From: Clostridiaceae bacterium
Lineage (GTDB): Bacteria; Bacillota; Clostridia; Monoglobales; Firm-18
Assembly: GCA_012511915.1 (NCBI GenBank)
Contig: JAAZFB010000267.1
Location: forward strand, 1 to 9,676
Length of the DNA: 9,676 nucleotides
Direction: 5' to 3'
The first letter of the stretch is position 1. Every line of letters starts with the position of its first letter. Shown piece by piece: positions 1 to 6,326 of this stretch. Below the pieces are notes generated by a model. It saw only the letters and a program-made list of their open reading frames with translations, was not told where the DNA came from and did no database searches. The translations under genes were made by a program, and so were the position numbers.

Positions 1-65
1 CATATCTTCACCGCCCCGTGTTTTTTTCTTATACTTTTAAAGTGATTTGAAAAGTGTGCCGAACG

Positions 66-2507
66 TCAATACCAAATCCTGCCGAACAGCAGGATTATTA
101 TCAGCCATTGCCACCAAGTATATTTGACGGTAACGGCGCAAGTGTCACTGATTTCTGCGCCTGTGACAGTCGCTGTGATTGTCGCCGTGCCTCTGCCTAT
201 CGCCTTTACGATTCCGTTTTGGTCAACAGTTACTACGGTGGTGTCTGACGATGTCCATGTTACTCTGTCAGAACTTGAAGTTGCATTAAGTGTTGCCGAA
301 TCTTTGTAGCGCATGAGCAGTGATGATTGATCGAGTGCTATTATTTCATTGGCTTGTACTGTTCTGTCGACTACACCGTCATTGTCATCATCAATATATA
401 AAACGGTTCCACTTTTATCAATAGCCGAAGTAGTAATTACACTGGTTTCAGAAACTAGAATATCAAAAAAGTTTGCTTCATTTTGCCTTTCTTCTTCACC
501 ATTGTACCACCTAACGCTATAATCTATGTTTTCAGCTACATTGCCGGTAATTCGTATAATGTAATCAGTGTGGTTGTCAAGGCAAACCATTTTGATCGAT
601 GCATTTACCCCTATAAAGTCTATTCGGCCAAAGCTGCTTGTTACGGATGATGTTTCACCTATAGAACTAAGAACTTCACTGTTTCGTTCAATTTCAATAT
701 CTGTGTTTCCATCTAATCGAAGAGTAATGTATGGTTCATTGGTTTTTACCTCGGCATACCCTGCTTTAACTGCAACACCAGCACTTGACTTTTCCAAATA
801 ACTGTTAAATATTTCGACAATATAACCCAGTGTCTTTTTTTTGCAGGTTACCGTGCCACCATGATCCACTTCAAATTCTTTTACCCGCCCCGGAGCGCGC
901 TTGAATATTTCACCCATCATTGTTTGTGACTTATATGGAACCGTTCCATCTCCGTCGGCATACTCAAAATCATCAATAGACCAAGTTGTTATATAGTTAA
1001 ATTTAACCTGTGACATTGTTTTGTTTTTAGCTTTCCCCGATAGCTTGCCTACAATAAAATATGTATTGTGGCGGTCGGCTAAACGATTATAACCACCTTC
1101 ACCTAACAAGCTTTCCTGAAACTCTTTTGCATTATTATAATTGGTCTCCCCATAAATTTTATGACAATTATCTAAATAACCCTTATAATCAAGCTCATAA
1201 TCGTGTTTCTTTCCTATCCAGAAGGAATCCTTAAGCATAGGCACCTTGTCTACATACCTTTTTGTAGGAGTAAGTTCAGAGCATGCCGCAAACTGTTTCT
1301 TTACTGATTGATTTAGTCCGCTGATAACCCACAAAGCCCAATCTTTAAATGTATCATCAAGAACATTATGCGTTAATGTTCTTGATAATATTGCGGGAGC
1401 GCCCTCATACGGTGTTCCCCCGGTAATCAAAACATTAACCTTATTGCTGTCCGGGTACTGTGAAATATAACTTGACACAACTAAGCCACCCATGCTGTGC
1501 GCCAAGATATCCACCTTTTTACTGTCAAGCCCTTTAATAAATGTATTAAGTTTTCGCGCATTTTCTGCACTGCCTTTTCTCCAGTCATATGAAAAGAAAT
1601 ATACCGCTCTGCCGCTGTTTTTGTACTCTTCTACCAAGTGGTTTACAGTGTTTTTATAAGCATCCAATGTCCCATATTCCATTTTTGCCCCTCTTTGGCA
1701 AAGATTAACCGGCGAAGGAACGTATAAAGTGTTTTCAATTGGCAAAAAGTCTCTTATTTTTAATAATTTTTTCAAAACGTGTTGGGTTGTCGGTGTAAAT
1801 ATCTCGGCTTCTATTGCAACCATTATTGCAGCAATTTGAGAAAATCCTAAAGTAATTAACGACCCTACAGCACTTATGCCAAAAATTTTTAATTCGGATT
1901 TCACCTTTTCAATCATTTCTTCTGTAATATCGTTTGGAGCCCATACCAACGAACTCTCAGAACATGATGAGCTGCAAAACAATCTGCTTCCCATTATTCC
2001 CGGTACAATAATAATCGGATAGCCTTTGGATTCGGAAACAAGTATCCAAGGAATACCTTCACTTACCGCATAATGATAAGCTGTTGACCCGCTGTAACAC
2101 CTGATTGTGACATTATTGCTGTTTTTAAATGCATTTGCTCCGATAGTTATTACGCTTGTGGGAATTGTAATGTTGGAAAGCGTTGTACAAAAAGCAAAAG
2201 CATATTCACCGATTGAAGTAACTGTATCAGGGACTTCTACTGAATTAATAAGTGTACACGCATAAAATGAATATGAGCCGATGGCGACTACCTCGTATCC
2301 ATCCAACGAGGATGGAATAGACACATCACCTTTTGCAGTTTCCGGATATGATGTAATTGTAGCCTTATTGGATGAAAGCGTATATGTATAATCGCCGCAC
2401 ATATATTCAGTCGCAGCAAGTGCAAAAAGTGGAGTGTAACTAAGAAGCATAAACAACGCTAACAATATTGCTACACTTTTTACAGATAGAATTTTAAATC
2501 TTTTCAA
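66..2507 (-). CDS. Secreted LCAT-type lipase/esterase with leucine-rich repeats and a Big_2 domain
   Basis: Predicted exported alpha/beta-hydrolase that probably acts on lipid or another acyl ester outside the cell; the substrate is unknown. I start it at the TTG at 2507 (813 aa): the AAAGGTGG ribosome site lies 8 bases upstream, whereas the in-frame GTG at 2519 falls inside that site. Residues 1-32 are a Lys/Arg start plus a hydrophobic signal peptide ending FALA. About 60-155 carry BspA-like leucine-rich repeats (IGEYAFAFC, IGANAF). The hydrolase follows: PIIIVPGIMGSRLF near 164-177 (oxyanion region), nucleophile elbow AHSMGG with Ser338, DGDGTVP with Asp520, and VDHGG with His549, a complete triad in the order known for lecithin:cholesterol acyltransferase relatives. 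Residues 706-714 form an Asp-rich DDDNDGVVD calcium-loop-like motif, 720-795 a Big_2 immunoglobulin-like domain, and the protein ends in a Trp-rich hydrophobic tail. It follows the VWA gene by 73 bases on the same strand, so cotranscription is likely. Exact substrate and surface attachment are inference. Confidence 0.9.
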   Translation of the reverse strand: MKRFKILSVKSVAILLALFMLLSYTPLFALAATEYMCGDYTYTLSSNKATITSYPETAKGDVSIPSSLDGYEVVAIGSYSFYACTLINSVEVPDTVTSIGEYAFAFCTTLSNITIPTSVITIGANAFKNSNNVTIRCYSGSTAYHYAVSEGIPWILVSESKGYPIIIVPGIMGSRLFCSSSCSESSLVWAPNDITEEMIEKVKSELKIFGISAVGSLITLGFSQIAAIMVAIEAEIFTPTTQHVLKKLLKIRDFLPIENTLYVPSPVNLCQRGAKMEYGTLDAYKNTVNHLVEEYKNSGRAVYFFSYDWRKGSAENARKLNTFIKGLDSKKVDILAHSMGGLVVSSYISQYPDSNKVNVLITGGTPYEGAPAILSRTLTHNVLDDTFKDWALWVISGLNQSVKKQFAACSELTPTKRYVDKVPMLKDSFWIGKKHDYELDYKGYLDNCHKIYGETNYNNAKEFQESLLGEGGYNRLADRHNTYFIVGKLSGKAKNKTMSQVKFNYITTWSIDDFEYADGDGTVPYKSQTMMGEIFKRAPGRVKEFEVDHGGTVTCKKKTLGYIVEIFNSYLEKSSAGVAVKAGYAEVKTNEPYITLRLDGNTDIEIERNSEVLSSIGETSSVTSSFGRIDFIGVNASIKMVCLDNHTDYIIRITGNVAENIDYSVRWYNGEEERQNEANFFDILVSETSVITTSAIDKSGTVLYIDDDNDGVVDRTVQANEIIALDQSSLLMRYKDSATLNATSSSDRVTWTSSDTTVVTVDQNGIVKAIGRGTATITATVTGAEISDTCAVTVKYTWWQWLIIILLFGRIWY

Positions 2508-2532
2508 TTTTAGTACCACCTTTCATAATATT

Positions 2533-2565
2533 AGTCGCCTAAACACGACACATGTATAGGCGACT
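2533..2565 (-). promoter_or_regulatory. Intercistronic stem-loop between the VWA and lipase genes
   Basis: A perfect 9-bp inverted repeat, AGTCGCCTA at 2533-2541 and TAGGCGACT at 2557-2565, encloses a 15-base loop that itself holds the palindrome ACATGT. On the transcript it would start 15 bases after the VWA stop codon and end a few bases before the ribosome site of the lipase gene. No U-run follows on the minus strand, so it does not look like a full intrinsic terminator. It could partly end transcription, stabilise the upstream message or mark a processing site; which one is not visible from sequence. Confidence 0.5.
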
Positions 2566-2580
2566 GTTTGCCATAACTGA

Positions 2581-3456
2581 TTATTTGTTATCGATCGGCC
2601 AAATCTTACCCCACTGGAAGGAAATAAACCACCATACTTTCAAAAGAAAAGCTCTAAATCTTACCCAAAACGTCGGCTCTTCGACAACATCAGGAATAAT
2701 ATCAATAATTTCTCTGATTATGTCAGAAATATCAGCGGAATCTCCTGCAACATAGCTCGTCCCGCCGGTACCTGTTGCAAGATAATCAAAACCGGAAACA
2801 GAATATGAAGAGGTTGCAATTGCGAACAAGGTTACACGACTTCTTTGTGTATCCTGCATTGACGTAACTCCCGATAAGGCGCCGGAAAACAATGCCGTAC
2901 GCGCATGTAAATCTTCTTCATATGCGGTGTCATTATATAGTAGTTTCTTGATGGCCATATCTTTTGTGTACCCTGTAATCGGTTCAGGATCCAACGCCGG
3001 AGCATCCCCCATCAATATCACCGCTTTGCCTGCATCTGAACGCCAACTTAATTCACTCAATCCGTCAATAAGAGCGGAACATATCGTTTCATTCACATCC
3101 CCACCATTACCAAGATTAAGATTGTTTATCGCTTCTAAGATGCTTTCATAGTTACTTGTAAAATTCAGTTGTACGCAATAAGGATAATCGCCAGAATAGC
3201 CGGTTCTTTCAGGAAAATCCCTGTAGTCAACAACGGCTACCCTATAATTCATTCTGCTTTCATCTAAATCGCCAAGGTACGCTCTCATATTGCGCTTAAC
3301 TTCATCAATATCGTCGCTCATTGAACCCGTCGTATCAATAACAAACGCTAAATCCAGTTTTCGTAATGTGGAGGCAGATACTCCCATTGAAAAGCACGAA
3401 CTAACAAGGATAATTGCTAAAACGATTGACAATATTTTTTTGAAACCTTTACTCAT
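2581..3456 (-). CDS. Secreted or lipid-anchored von Willebrand factor A domain protein
   Basis: Predicted extracellular metal-dependent adhesion or binding protein, 291 aa from the ATG at 3456. That start has GGAGGT six bases upstream; an in-frame ATG at 3492 would add 12 residues but lacks a well-placed ribosome site. Residues 1-28 form a signal peptide. VSSC at 18-21 fits a lipobox, so a lipoprotein anchored at Cys21 is possible; cleavage after VSA at about 28 is the alternative. The VWA domain spans about 33-250: FVIDTTGSMS (36-47, Asp41, Ser45, Ser47) is the MIDAS metal motif, GGD near 118-120 and MGDAP with Asp151 match the later metal-site loops, and a Rossmann-like strand pattern is evident. 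The last 30 residues are aromatic and hydrophobic, ending W-G-K-I-W-P and a short polar tail, similar to the end of the neighbouring lipase. The VWA fold is clear; the ligand is unknown. Confidence 0.9.
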   Translation of the reverse strand: MSKGFKKILSIVLAIILVSSCFSMGVSASTLRKLDLAFVIDTTGSMSDDIDEVKRNMRAYLGDLDESRMNYRVAVVDYRDFPERTGYSGDYPYCVQLNFTSNYESILEAINNLNLGNGGDVNETICSALIDGLSELSWRSDAGKAVILMGDAPALDPEPITGYTKDMAIKKLLYNDTAYEEDLHARTALFSGALSGVTSMQDTQRSRVTLFAIATSSYSVSGFDYLATGTGGTSYVAGDSADISDIIREIIDIIPDVVEEPTFWVRFRAFLLKVWWFISFQWGKIWPIDNK

Positions 3457-3741
3457 TTTTTTACCTCCAAAAATTTTTATCACAGCCATCATGCTTACAT
3501 TGATTTATACCGCACCCCTCCTTGAAAAATTTGTAAGTCATGAAAGCACAGACCACACTTTTCATAAGATGTTTCTAATCTGAATGTAAATATCATTTGT
3601 AAGTATTTAACAACCATCATCACTTGTAATGCGTTCAACGCATCATACAGGATAAACGCGAGCGTAATCGGCACGGGCGGCGCCGCGCAAAACAGAAATC
3701 ACGCTTTTGATTTTTATGCCGAATCCTTTTCCCGTTTGGTT
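3457..3741. other. Intergenic region upstream of the VWA gene
   Basis: No supportable gene is seen in these 285 bases. On the minus strand a weak sigma-A-like promoter can be proposed: TTTACA at 3589-3594, then 18 bases, then TATGAA, which would transcribe the VWA gene. The stretch also holds a 15-base palindrome (3629-3643) and a GC-rich 10-base palindrome, GCGGCGCCGC, at 3677-3686, which stands out in otherwise AT-rich DNA. No clear terminator with a T-run follows the zinc-ribbon membrane gene that ends at 3742. A short minus-strand reading frame of about 40 codons is present but has no coding signature. Confidence 0.4.
3629..3643. promoter_or_regulatory. 15-base perfect palindrome, possible operator
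   Basis: ATGCGTTCAACGCAT has two 7-base arms that are exact reverse complements around one central base. It lies about 170 bases upstream of the VWA start and about 35-50 bases upstream of the weak promoter proposed there, and is compact enough to be a dimeric repressor or activator site. It does not match the Clostridial LexA or Fur consensus that I know. Chance occurrence cannot be ruled out from one copy. Confidence 0.3.
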
Positions 3742-5028
3742 TTAATCAGTGAAATCATATGAGCTTGCGAACGAGTTGCTTTGTGATGTTGGATTCACCG
3801 GGCGACTGTGTGTTTCCTGTGCGTCAGCCACGCTGTTAAGTCCGGGATATTCCTCCTGATATGTTTCTTCCCTGCGCGGTCTCGCAGGTCTGCCGGTTAC
3901 GACAGACATCATCTCATCGTTGTATTTTCTCATAAATATTGAGATAACAATAATTGCCGCAATGCTGAGAACGTTTGCAAACACCGATCCCATTGTAATT
4001 GTAAACAAACTTAAACCGGCGATTATATAGTTGAATATTTCAAGCACATTGGGCAGGCATCTTTTTTTGCTGAATGATGCTTTGTTCATAACAAAGATGA
4101 TGTTAGACGTTGCGTCAATAATAAGCTTGTTATAAAATATTTTAACTCCGAAAAAGACGCCTACACCTATCATAATTGCAACGATAGCTCCTATCGGCAC
4201 TGCGTTATAATAACGGTTCTGGTTGCTGACACCCCAAATAATTATGCCGATCTCCGCTATGGCAAGCACAACCATATATATAATCAGACGTATCTTGACA
4301 ACGATATTTATCATGTTCATACCGCTTATCTTCATCTTTTTGTTTGAAACCTTTCGGCATTCCAAATATGTGAGCCATATTCCCACACCAATAAGAATTG
4401 ACGGTATCAGTACGATAAGCGAATAAACAACAATTATCGTGTCTAAAAAACTAAAAATATTCCCGATAAATGAATTAAGGTAGTAGGAAATTCCACTTAA
4501 TCCGACTTTGTTAAGTATACGGTACAGTCCCCCGAATATATTTGAAAAGCTCGACGTAAATGCTCCGATGAGCTTAGTCAGCAGAAAAAGGGATTCAATT
4601 GCCAAAAAGCTTAAAAACAGCCACGAGTTGCCGAGTTTTTTAAACGCGTTGATTACAGGATTCACAGCAAACGGACCCTTGGGAGATATTTTTGCCGCAA
4701 TTGAATTTAAATCGAAATTAACTGACGAAGCGGACTTTTCGAATCCGTCCTGTCTCCTGTCGTCATAGTCGTCGTATTGGGTGTATTCTCCGTCGTGACG
4801 CTGTTGGCGCGTGTTTCTCGGTGCGTAGCCGCCCGAATCGTAGGTTTGTTCAGGTCTGCTCGGTCTTTCGTTTCCATAGGCTCTCTCCGCGTTGCTTGAC
4901 CTTTCCGGACGAGTCGGCCTTTCTTCTGCGACGGCAGACGGACTGATATTTTCATCGAGAATTTGGGCTCCGCAGTCGATACAAAATCTCCCTCTTTTGA
5001 CTTCGCTTCCGCAGTTTGGACAAAACAT
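3742..5028 (-). CDS. Zinc-ribbon polytopic membrane protein of unknown function
   Basis: 428 aa from the ATG at 5028, chosen because GAAAGGA sits eight bases upstream; the in-frame ATG three codons earlier (5037) overlaps that ribosome site. Residues 1-20 are a compact zinc ribbon, CPNCG at 3-7 and CIDCG at 16-20, giving four cysteines for one zinc ion. About 25-100 are a charged, Pro/Arg/Asp/Tyr-rich, probably disordered linker. From about 136 come five or so hydrophobic segments (136-152, 188-219, 243-266, 277-297 and 333-364), then a polar tail to 428. Zinc-ribbon plus membrane-domain proteins of this type are common and uncharacterised in Firmicutes. By layout the ribbon should be cytoplasmic. 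It follows the other zinc-ribbon membrane gene by about 145 bases, on the same strand. I see no transporter or enzyme signature. Confidence 0.85.
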   Translation of the reverse strand: MFCPNCGSEVKRGRFCIDCGAQILDENISPSAVAEERPTRPERSSNAERAYGNERPSRPEQTYDSGGYAPRNTRQQRHDGEYTQYDDYDDRRQDGFEKSASSVNFDLNSIAAKISPKGPFAVNPVINAFKKLGNSWLFLSFLAIESLFLLTKLIGAFTSSFSNIFGGLYRILNKVGLSGISYYLNSFIGNIFSFLDTIIVVYSLIVLIPSILIGVGIWLTYLECRKVSNKKMKISGMNMINIVVKIRLIIYMVVLAIAEIGIIIWGVSNQNRYYNAVPIGAIVAIMIGVGVFFGVKIFYNKLIIDATSNIIFVMNKASFSKKRCLPNVLEIFNYIIAGLSLFTITMGSVFANVLSIAAIIVISIFMRKYNDEMMSVVTGRPARPRREETYQEEYPGLNSVADAQETHSRPVNPTSQSNSFASSYDFTD

Positions 5029-5099
5029 ATTTAACATCCTTTCAAAAATAATTAGCAGTAGTTGTTGCGTGCTTGAATCACAATAATATTTAAAACGCT

Positions 5100-5115
5100 A
5101 AAGCTGTAAAGCTTT
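5100..5115. repeat. Short inverted repeat between the two zinc-ribbon membrane genes
   Basis: AAAGCT, four bases, AGCTTT gives a small hairpin 58 bases past the stop of the upstream 143-codon gene. It is AT-rich, short, and has no adjoining T-run on the minus strand, so a terminator role is doubtful. The rest of 5029-5172 is AT-rich and holds no recognisable gene; it probably contains the leader of the 428-residue membrane protein. Confidence 0.2.
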
Positions 5116-5172
5116 GTATACATTTAATGGAGCTTTTCATTTTATTCTCATATCGCTTCTGAAAAAGCCCGC

Positions 5173-5604
5173 TTAAGTTTTTGTGCCGCAATTCGCGCAA
5201 TACAATTCGTTTTCAGAAACCCTATTCCCGCATTCCGAGCATACAGAGCGCCTTTTTAAAAATGATTGCCCGCAATTTGGACAAAAGTCGCATTCATAAT
5301 TTGTAACGCCCCCACAGTTTTTACATAGCTTTTTGATATCATTGCTATGATGATTTTGTTGCGGAAAGGAATAAGAAGCATTTTGATATGTTTTGGCGGT
5401 TTCATTTTTCGGCTTTAAATAACCGACAATAAGAAAAATAAAACCAAACAATAAAAGCCCGAGCCCCGCATAAAAAACGATGTCTTCAATTTGCGTTCCA
5501 TAAGCAAAATGATTTAATTTGTAGCCTATAGAATCTTTGGCATACACCGCGTAGCCCGTTGCGCCTCCTCCTGACAATAAAAACAACCATCCCAACGTTT
5601 TCAT
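5173..5604 (-). CDS. Small membrane protein with a C-terminal double zinc ribbon
   Basis: 143 aa, unknown function. The ATG at 5604 has GAGG eight bases upstream. Two hydrophobic helices, about 4-21 and 42-62, form a hairpin in the membrane. A polar Asn/Gln/His-rich linker follows. Residues 94-139 hold two zinc ribbons: C94/C97 with C108/C111, and C122/C125 with C136/C139, all in CxxCG-like knuckles; Cys105 is extra. The zinc-ribbon family is plain; such domains serve nucleic-acid or protein contacts, and which one applies here is not visible. Membrane helices first and ribbons last is the reverse of the next gene downstream, suggesting the two could work on the same complex. Upstream lies the second copy of the sigma-gene leader repeat, oriented to transcribe this gene. 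Confidence 0.85.
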   Translation of the reverse strand: MKTLGWLFLLSGGGATGYAVYAKDSIGYKLNHFAYGTQIEDIVFYAGLGLLLFGFIFLIVGYLKPKNETAKTYQNASYSFPQQNHHSNDIKKLCKNCGGVTNYECDFCPNCGQSFLKRRSVCSECGNRVSENELYCANCGTKT

Positions 5605-5639
5605 TTTCCCAACCTCTTTCTACAGAATAATTTAATTAA

Positions 5640-5744
5640 CTATTTGCTGTGTGAACATGCTTGATATGACTGTAAAGGTTTTGTTTTTTGTTTTTCGGCG
5701 TTTGCGTCTTTAAAGTCACCCGCGTTAATAGATTCACGCTTCAA
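5640..5744 (-). pseudogene. 34-codon orphan ORF behind the copied sigma-gene leader, possible sigma relic
   Basis: This frame starts at the TTG (5744) that corresponds exactly to the start codon of the sigma-fusion gene in the other repeat copy, and it has the same GAGGGG-type ribosome site. It ends at TAG 35 bases before the 143-codon membrane gene. The peptide is hydrophilic and Lys-rich, with a stretch NAGDFKDANAEKQKTK that faintly recalls the start of an ECF sigma region 2 (an NGD followed by a polar helix). Homology with the neighbouring sigma protein drops sharply right after the start codon. It could be a decayed sigma gene fragment, a leader peptide or fortuitous. Confidence in translation is low. 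Confidence 0.3.
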
Positions 5745-5857
5745 AGCCTTGCACCCCCTCGTTTTGCTTTGCATTATGTATGGCTATTCAAATAGACACA
5801 TTGTTTGTTGTTGTGTTTATTCAAAAGTCTGTAATTTTGACAGTGTTATTTTTTTCG
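5742..5857 (-). repeat. Leader repeat copy A (upstream of the zinc-ribbon membrane genes)
   Basis: This stretch matches 8532-8647 at a constant offset of 2790 bases. By hand count there are about 14 differences in 116 bases, and part of these come from a one-base shift in a C/T-run that compensates itself. Read on the minus strand it contains the end of a coding frame like KK-stop, an A/C-rich track, a promoter-like pair of boxes, a GAGGGGG ribosome site and a TTG start. It diverges from copy B right at that start codon on one side and at the end of the upstream reading frame on the other. Confidence 0.85.
5773..5800 (-). promoter_or_regulatory. Candidate ECF-type promoter in copy A
   Basis: On the minus strand, TGTGTC (5795-5800) is followed after 16 bases by CATAAT (5773-5778). 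The spacer contains CTATT-CA-AATAG as an inverted repeat (5784-5795). Box positions, spacing and dyad are kept in copy B. Transcription would go toward the orphan ORF and the two zinc-ribbon membrane genes. The boxes are only partly like known consensus elements, so the call rests on conservation and placement. Confidence 0.4.
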
Positions 5858-5916
5858 GAGTTTATCCCGTAATCATATGCGAGAACAGCAACTATATAAA
5901 GGAACTGCGTATCGCG

Positions 5917-6087
5917 ATGAGGAGAGCCGTCCGGTGTCCCGTCTGCGGATATAGGTTAATAGATGCCGAGGACAATGTCAGGACGCAGTTACGCCCGATT
6001 AACAAAAACACTAAATGGAAGCCCGACTTTTATGACAAGTGCGTCAGCTTAAAATGGTCAGTCATTTTTGGCGGTTTTATAATCTGA
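5917..6087 (+). CDS. Small Com-like zinc-ribbon ORF with a lost second zinc knuckle
   Basis: The only plus-strand frame with a recognisable protein signature; 56 aa from the ATG at 5917. The opening RCPVCGYRLIDAE resembles small Com-like zinc fingers of phages and integrating elements, which normally have a second CxxC near FYxKC-xxC. Here that region reads FYDKCVSLKW: the first cysteine is kept, the second is Leu, and the rest is hydrophobic until the stop. It therefore looks decayed or chimeric, and zinc binding would be impaired. AAAGGA at 5898-5903 is 13 bases upstream, too far for an ideal site. TTGACA at 5837-5842 could be a -35 box but its partner is weak. The open frame runs back to 5749, but that part overlaps the antisense leader repeat and is not credible as protein. 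Function unknown. Confidence 0.4.
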   Translation: MRRAVRCPVCGYRLIDAEDNVRTQLRPINKNTKWKPDFYDKCVSLKWSVIFGGFII

Positions 6088-6326
6088 ATTGAAGATGCAA
6101 TGAGCAGCAAAGAGGCAGTGAAAGGTAAGCAAGAGGAAACATTTCTGTTGTAACATCCCCTTAATAACCTATACGTCGCGCTGGTATCTGCCACCTTTCA
6201 ATCTATGTAGAATTGTAAGGAAACACTGAGAGAATCAACGTAATATCACAGCCTTGATTTATCTTATTGCGGCGATGCTTAAGCTTGTTTGCCATAATCC
6301 ATTACGATAATGGGAGTGGAAGTGTT
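6088..6326. other. Gene-poor stretch downstream of the sigma-fusion gene
   Basis: I find no supportable gene here. A 17-codon plus-strand frame (from about 6100) has no known signature, and translated fragments on either strand are interrupted by stops. A 15-base inverted repeat (6299-6313) lies just past the stop of the sigma-fusion gene. Together with the decayed zinc ribbon next door, this looks like a scar left by a lost gene or mobile element, but no transposase, inverted terminal repeat or target duplication can be shown. Confidence 0.4.
6299..6313 (-). terminator. Hairpin just after the sigma-fusion gene, weak terminator candidate
   Basis: CCATTA, three bases, TAATGG makes a perfect 6-bp stem starting 13 bases beyond the stop codon of the sigma-fusion gene. 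Placement is right for a transcript end, but the stem is short and AT-rich and the minus strand shows no T-run after it. It may be a weak terminator or mere coincidence. Confidence 0.25.

Noticed and set aside
1..65. Terminator after the lipase gene, from the ACTTTT/AAAAGT pairing and T-run near 20-60
   Set aside because: The pairing is short and AT-rich, and the T-run is on the plus strand, the wrong side for the minus-strand transcript.
3493..3630. Short minus-strand ORF of about 40 codons upstream of the VWA gene
   Set aside because: No family signature and no well-placed ribosome site; more likely untranslated leader.
3677..3686. GC-rich palindrome GCGGCGCCGC as a terminator of the 428-codon membrane gene
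   Set aside because: It has no loop and no T-run follows on the minus strand, so it does not form a usual intrinsic terminator.
5749..5916. N-terminal extension of the plus-strand zinc-ribbon ORF
   Set aside because: This part is antisense to the leader repeat. The same frame in the other copy encodes a near-identical string only because the DNA is repeated, and it has no protein signature.
6130..6326. Possible transposase remnant, from plus-strand fragments such as IYLIAAMLKLV near 6258-6290
   Set aside because: Fragment too short and interrupted by stops; no terminal inverted repeats, no target duplication and no DDE motif could be found.
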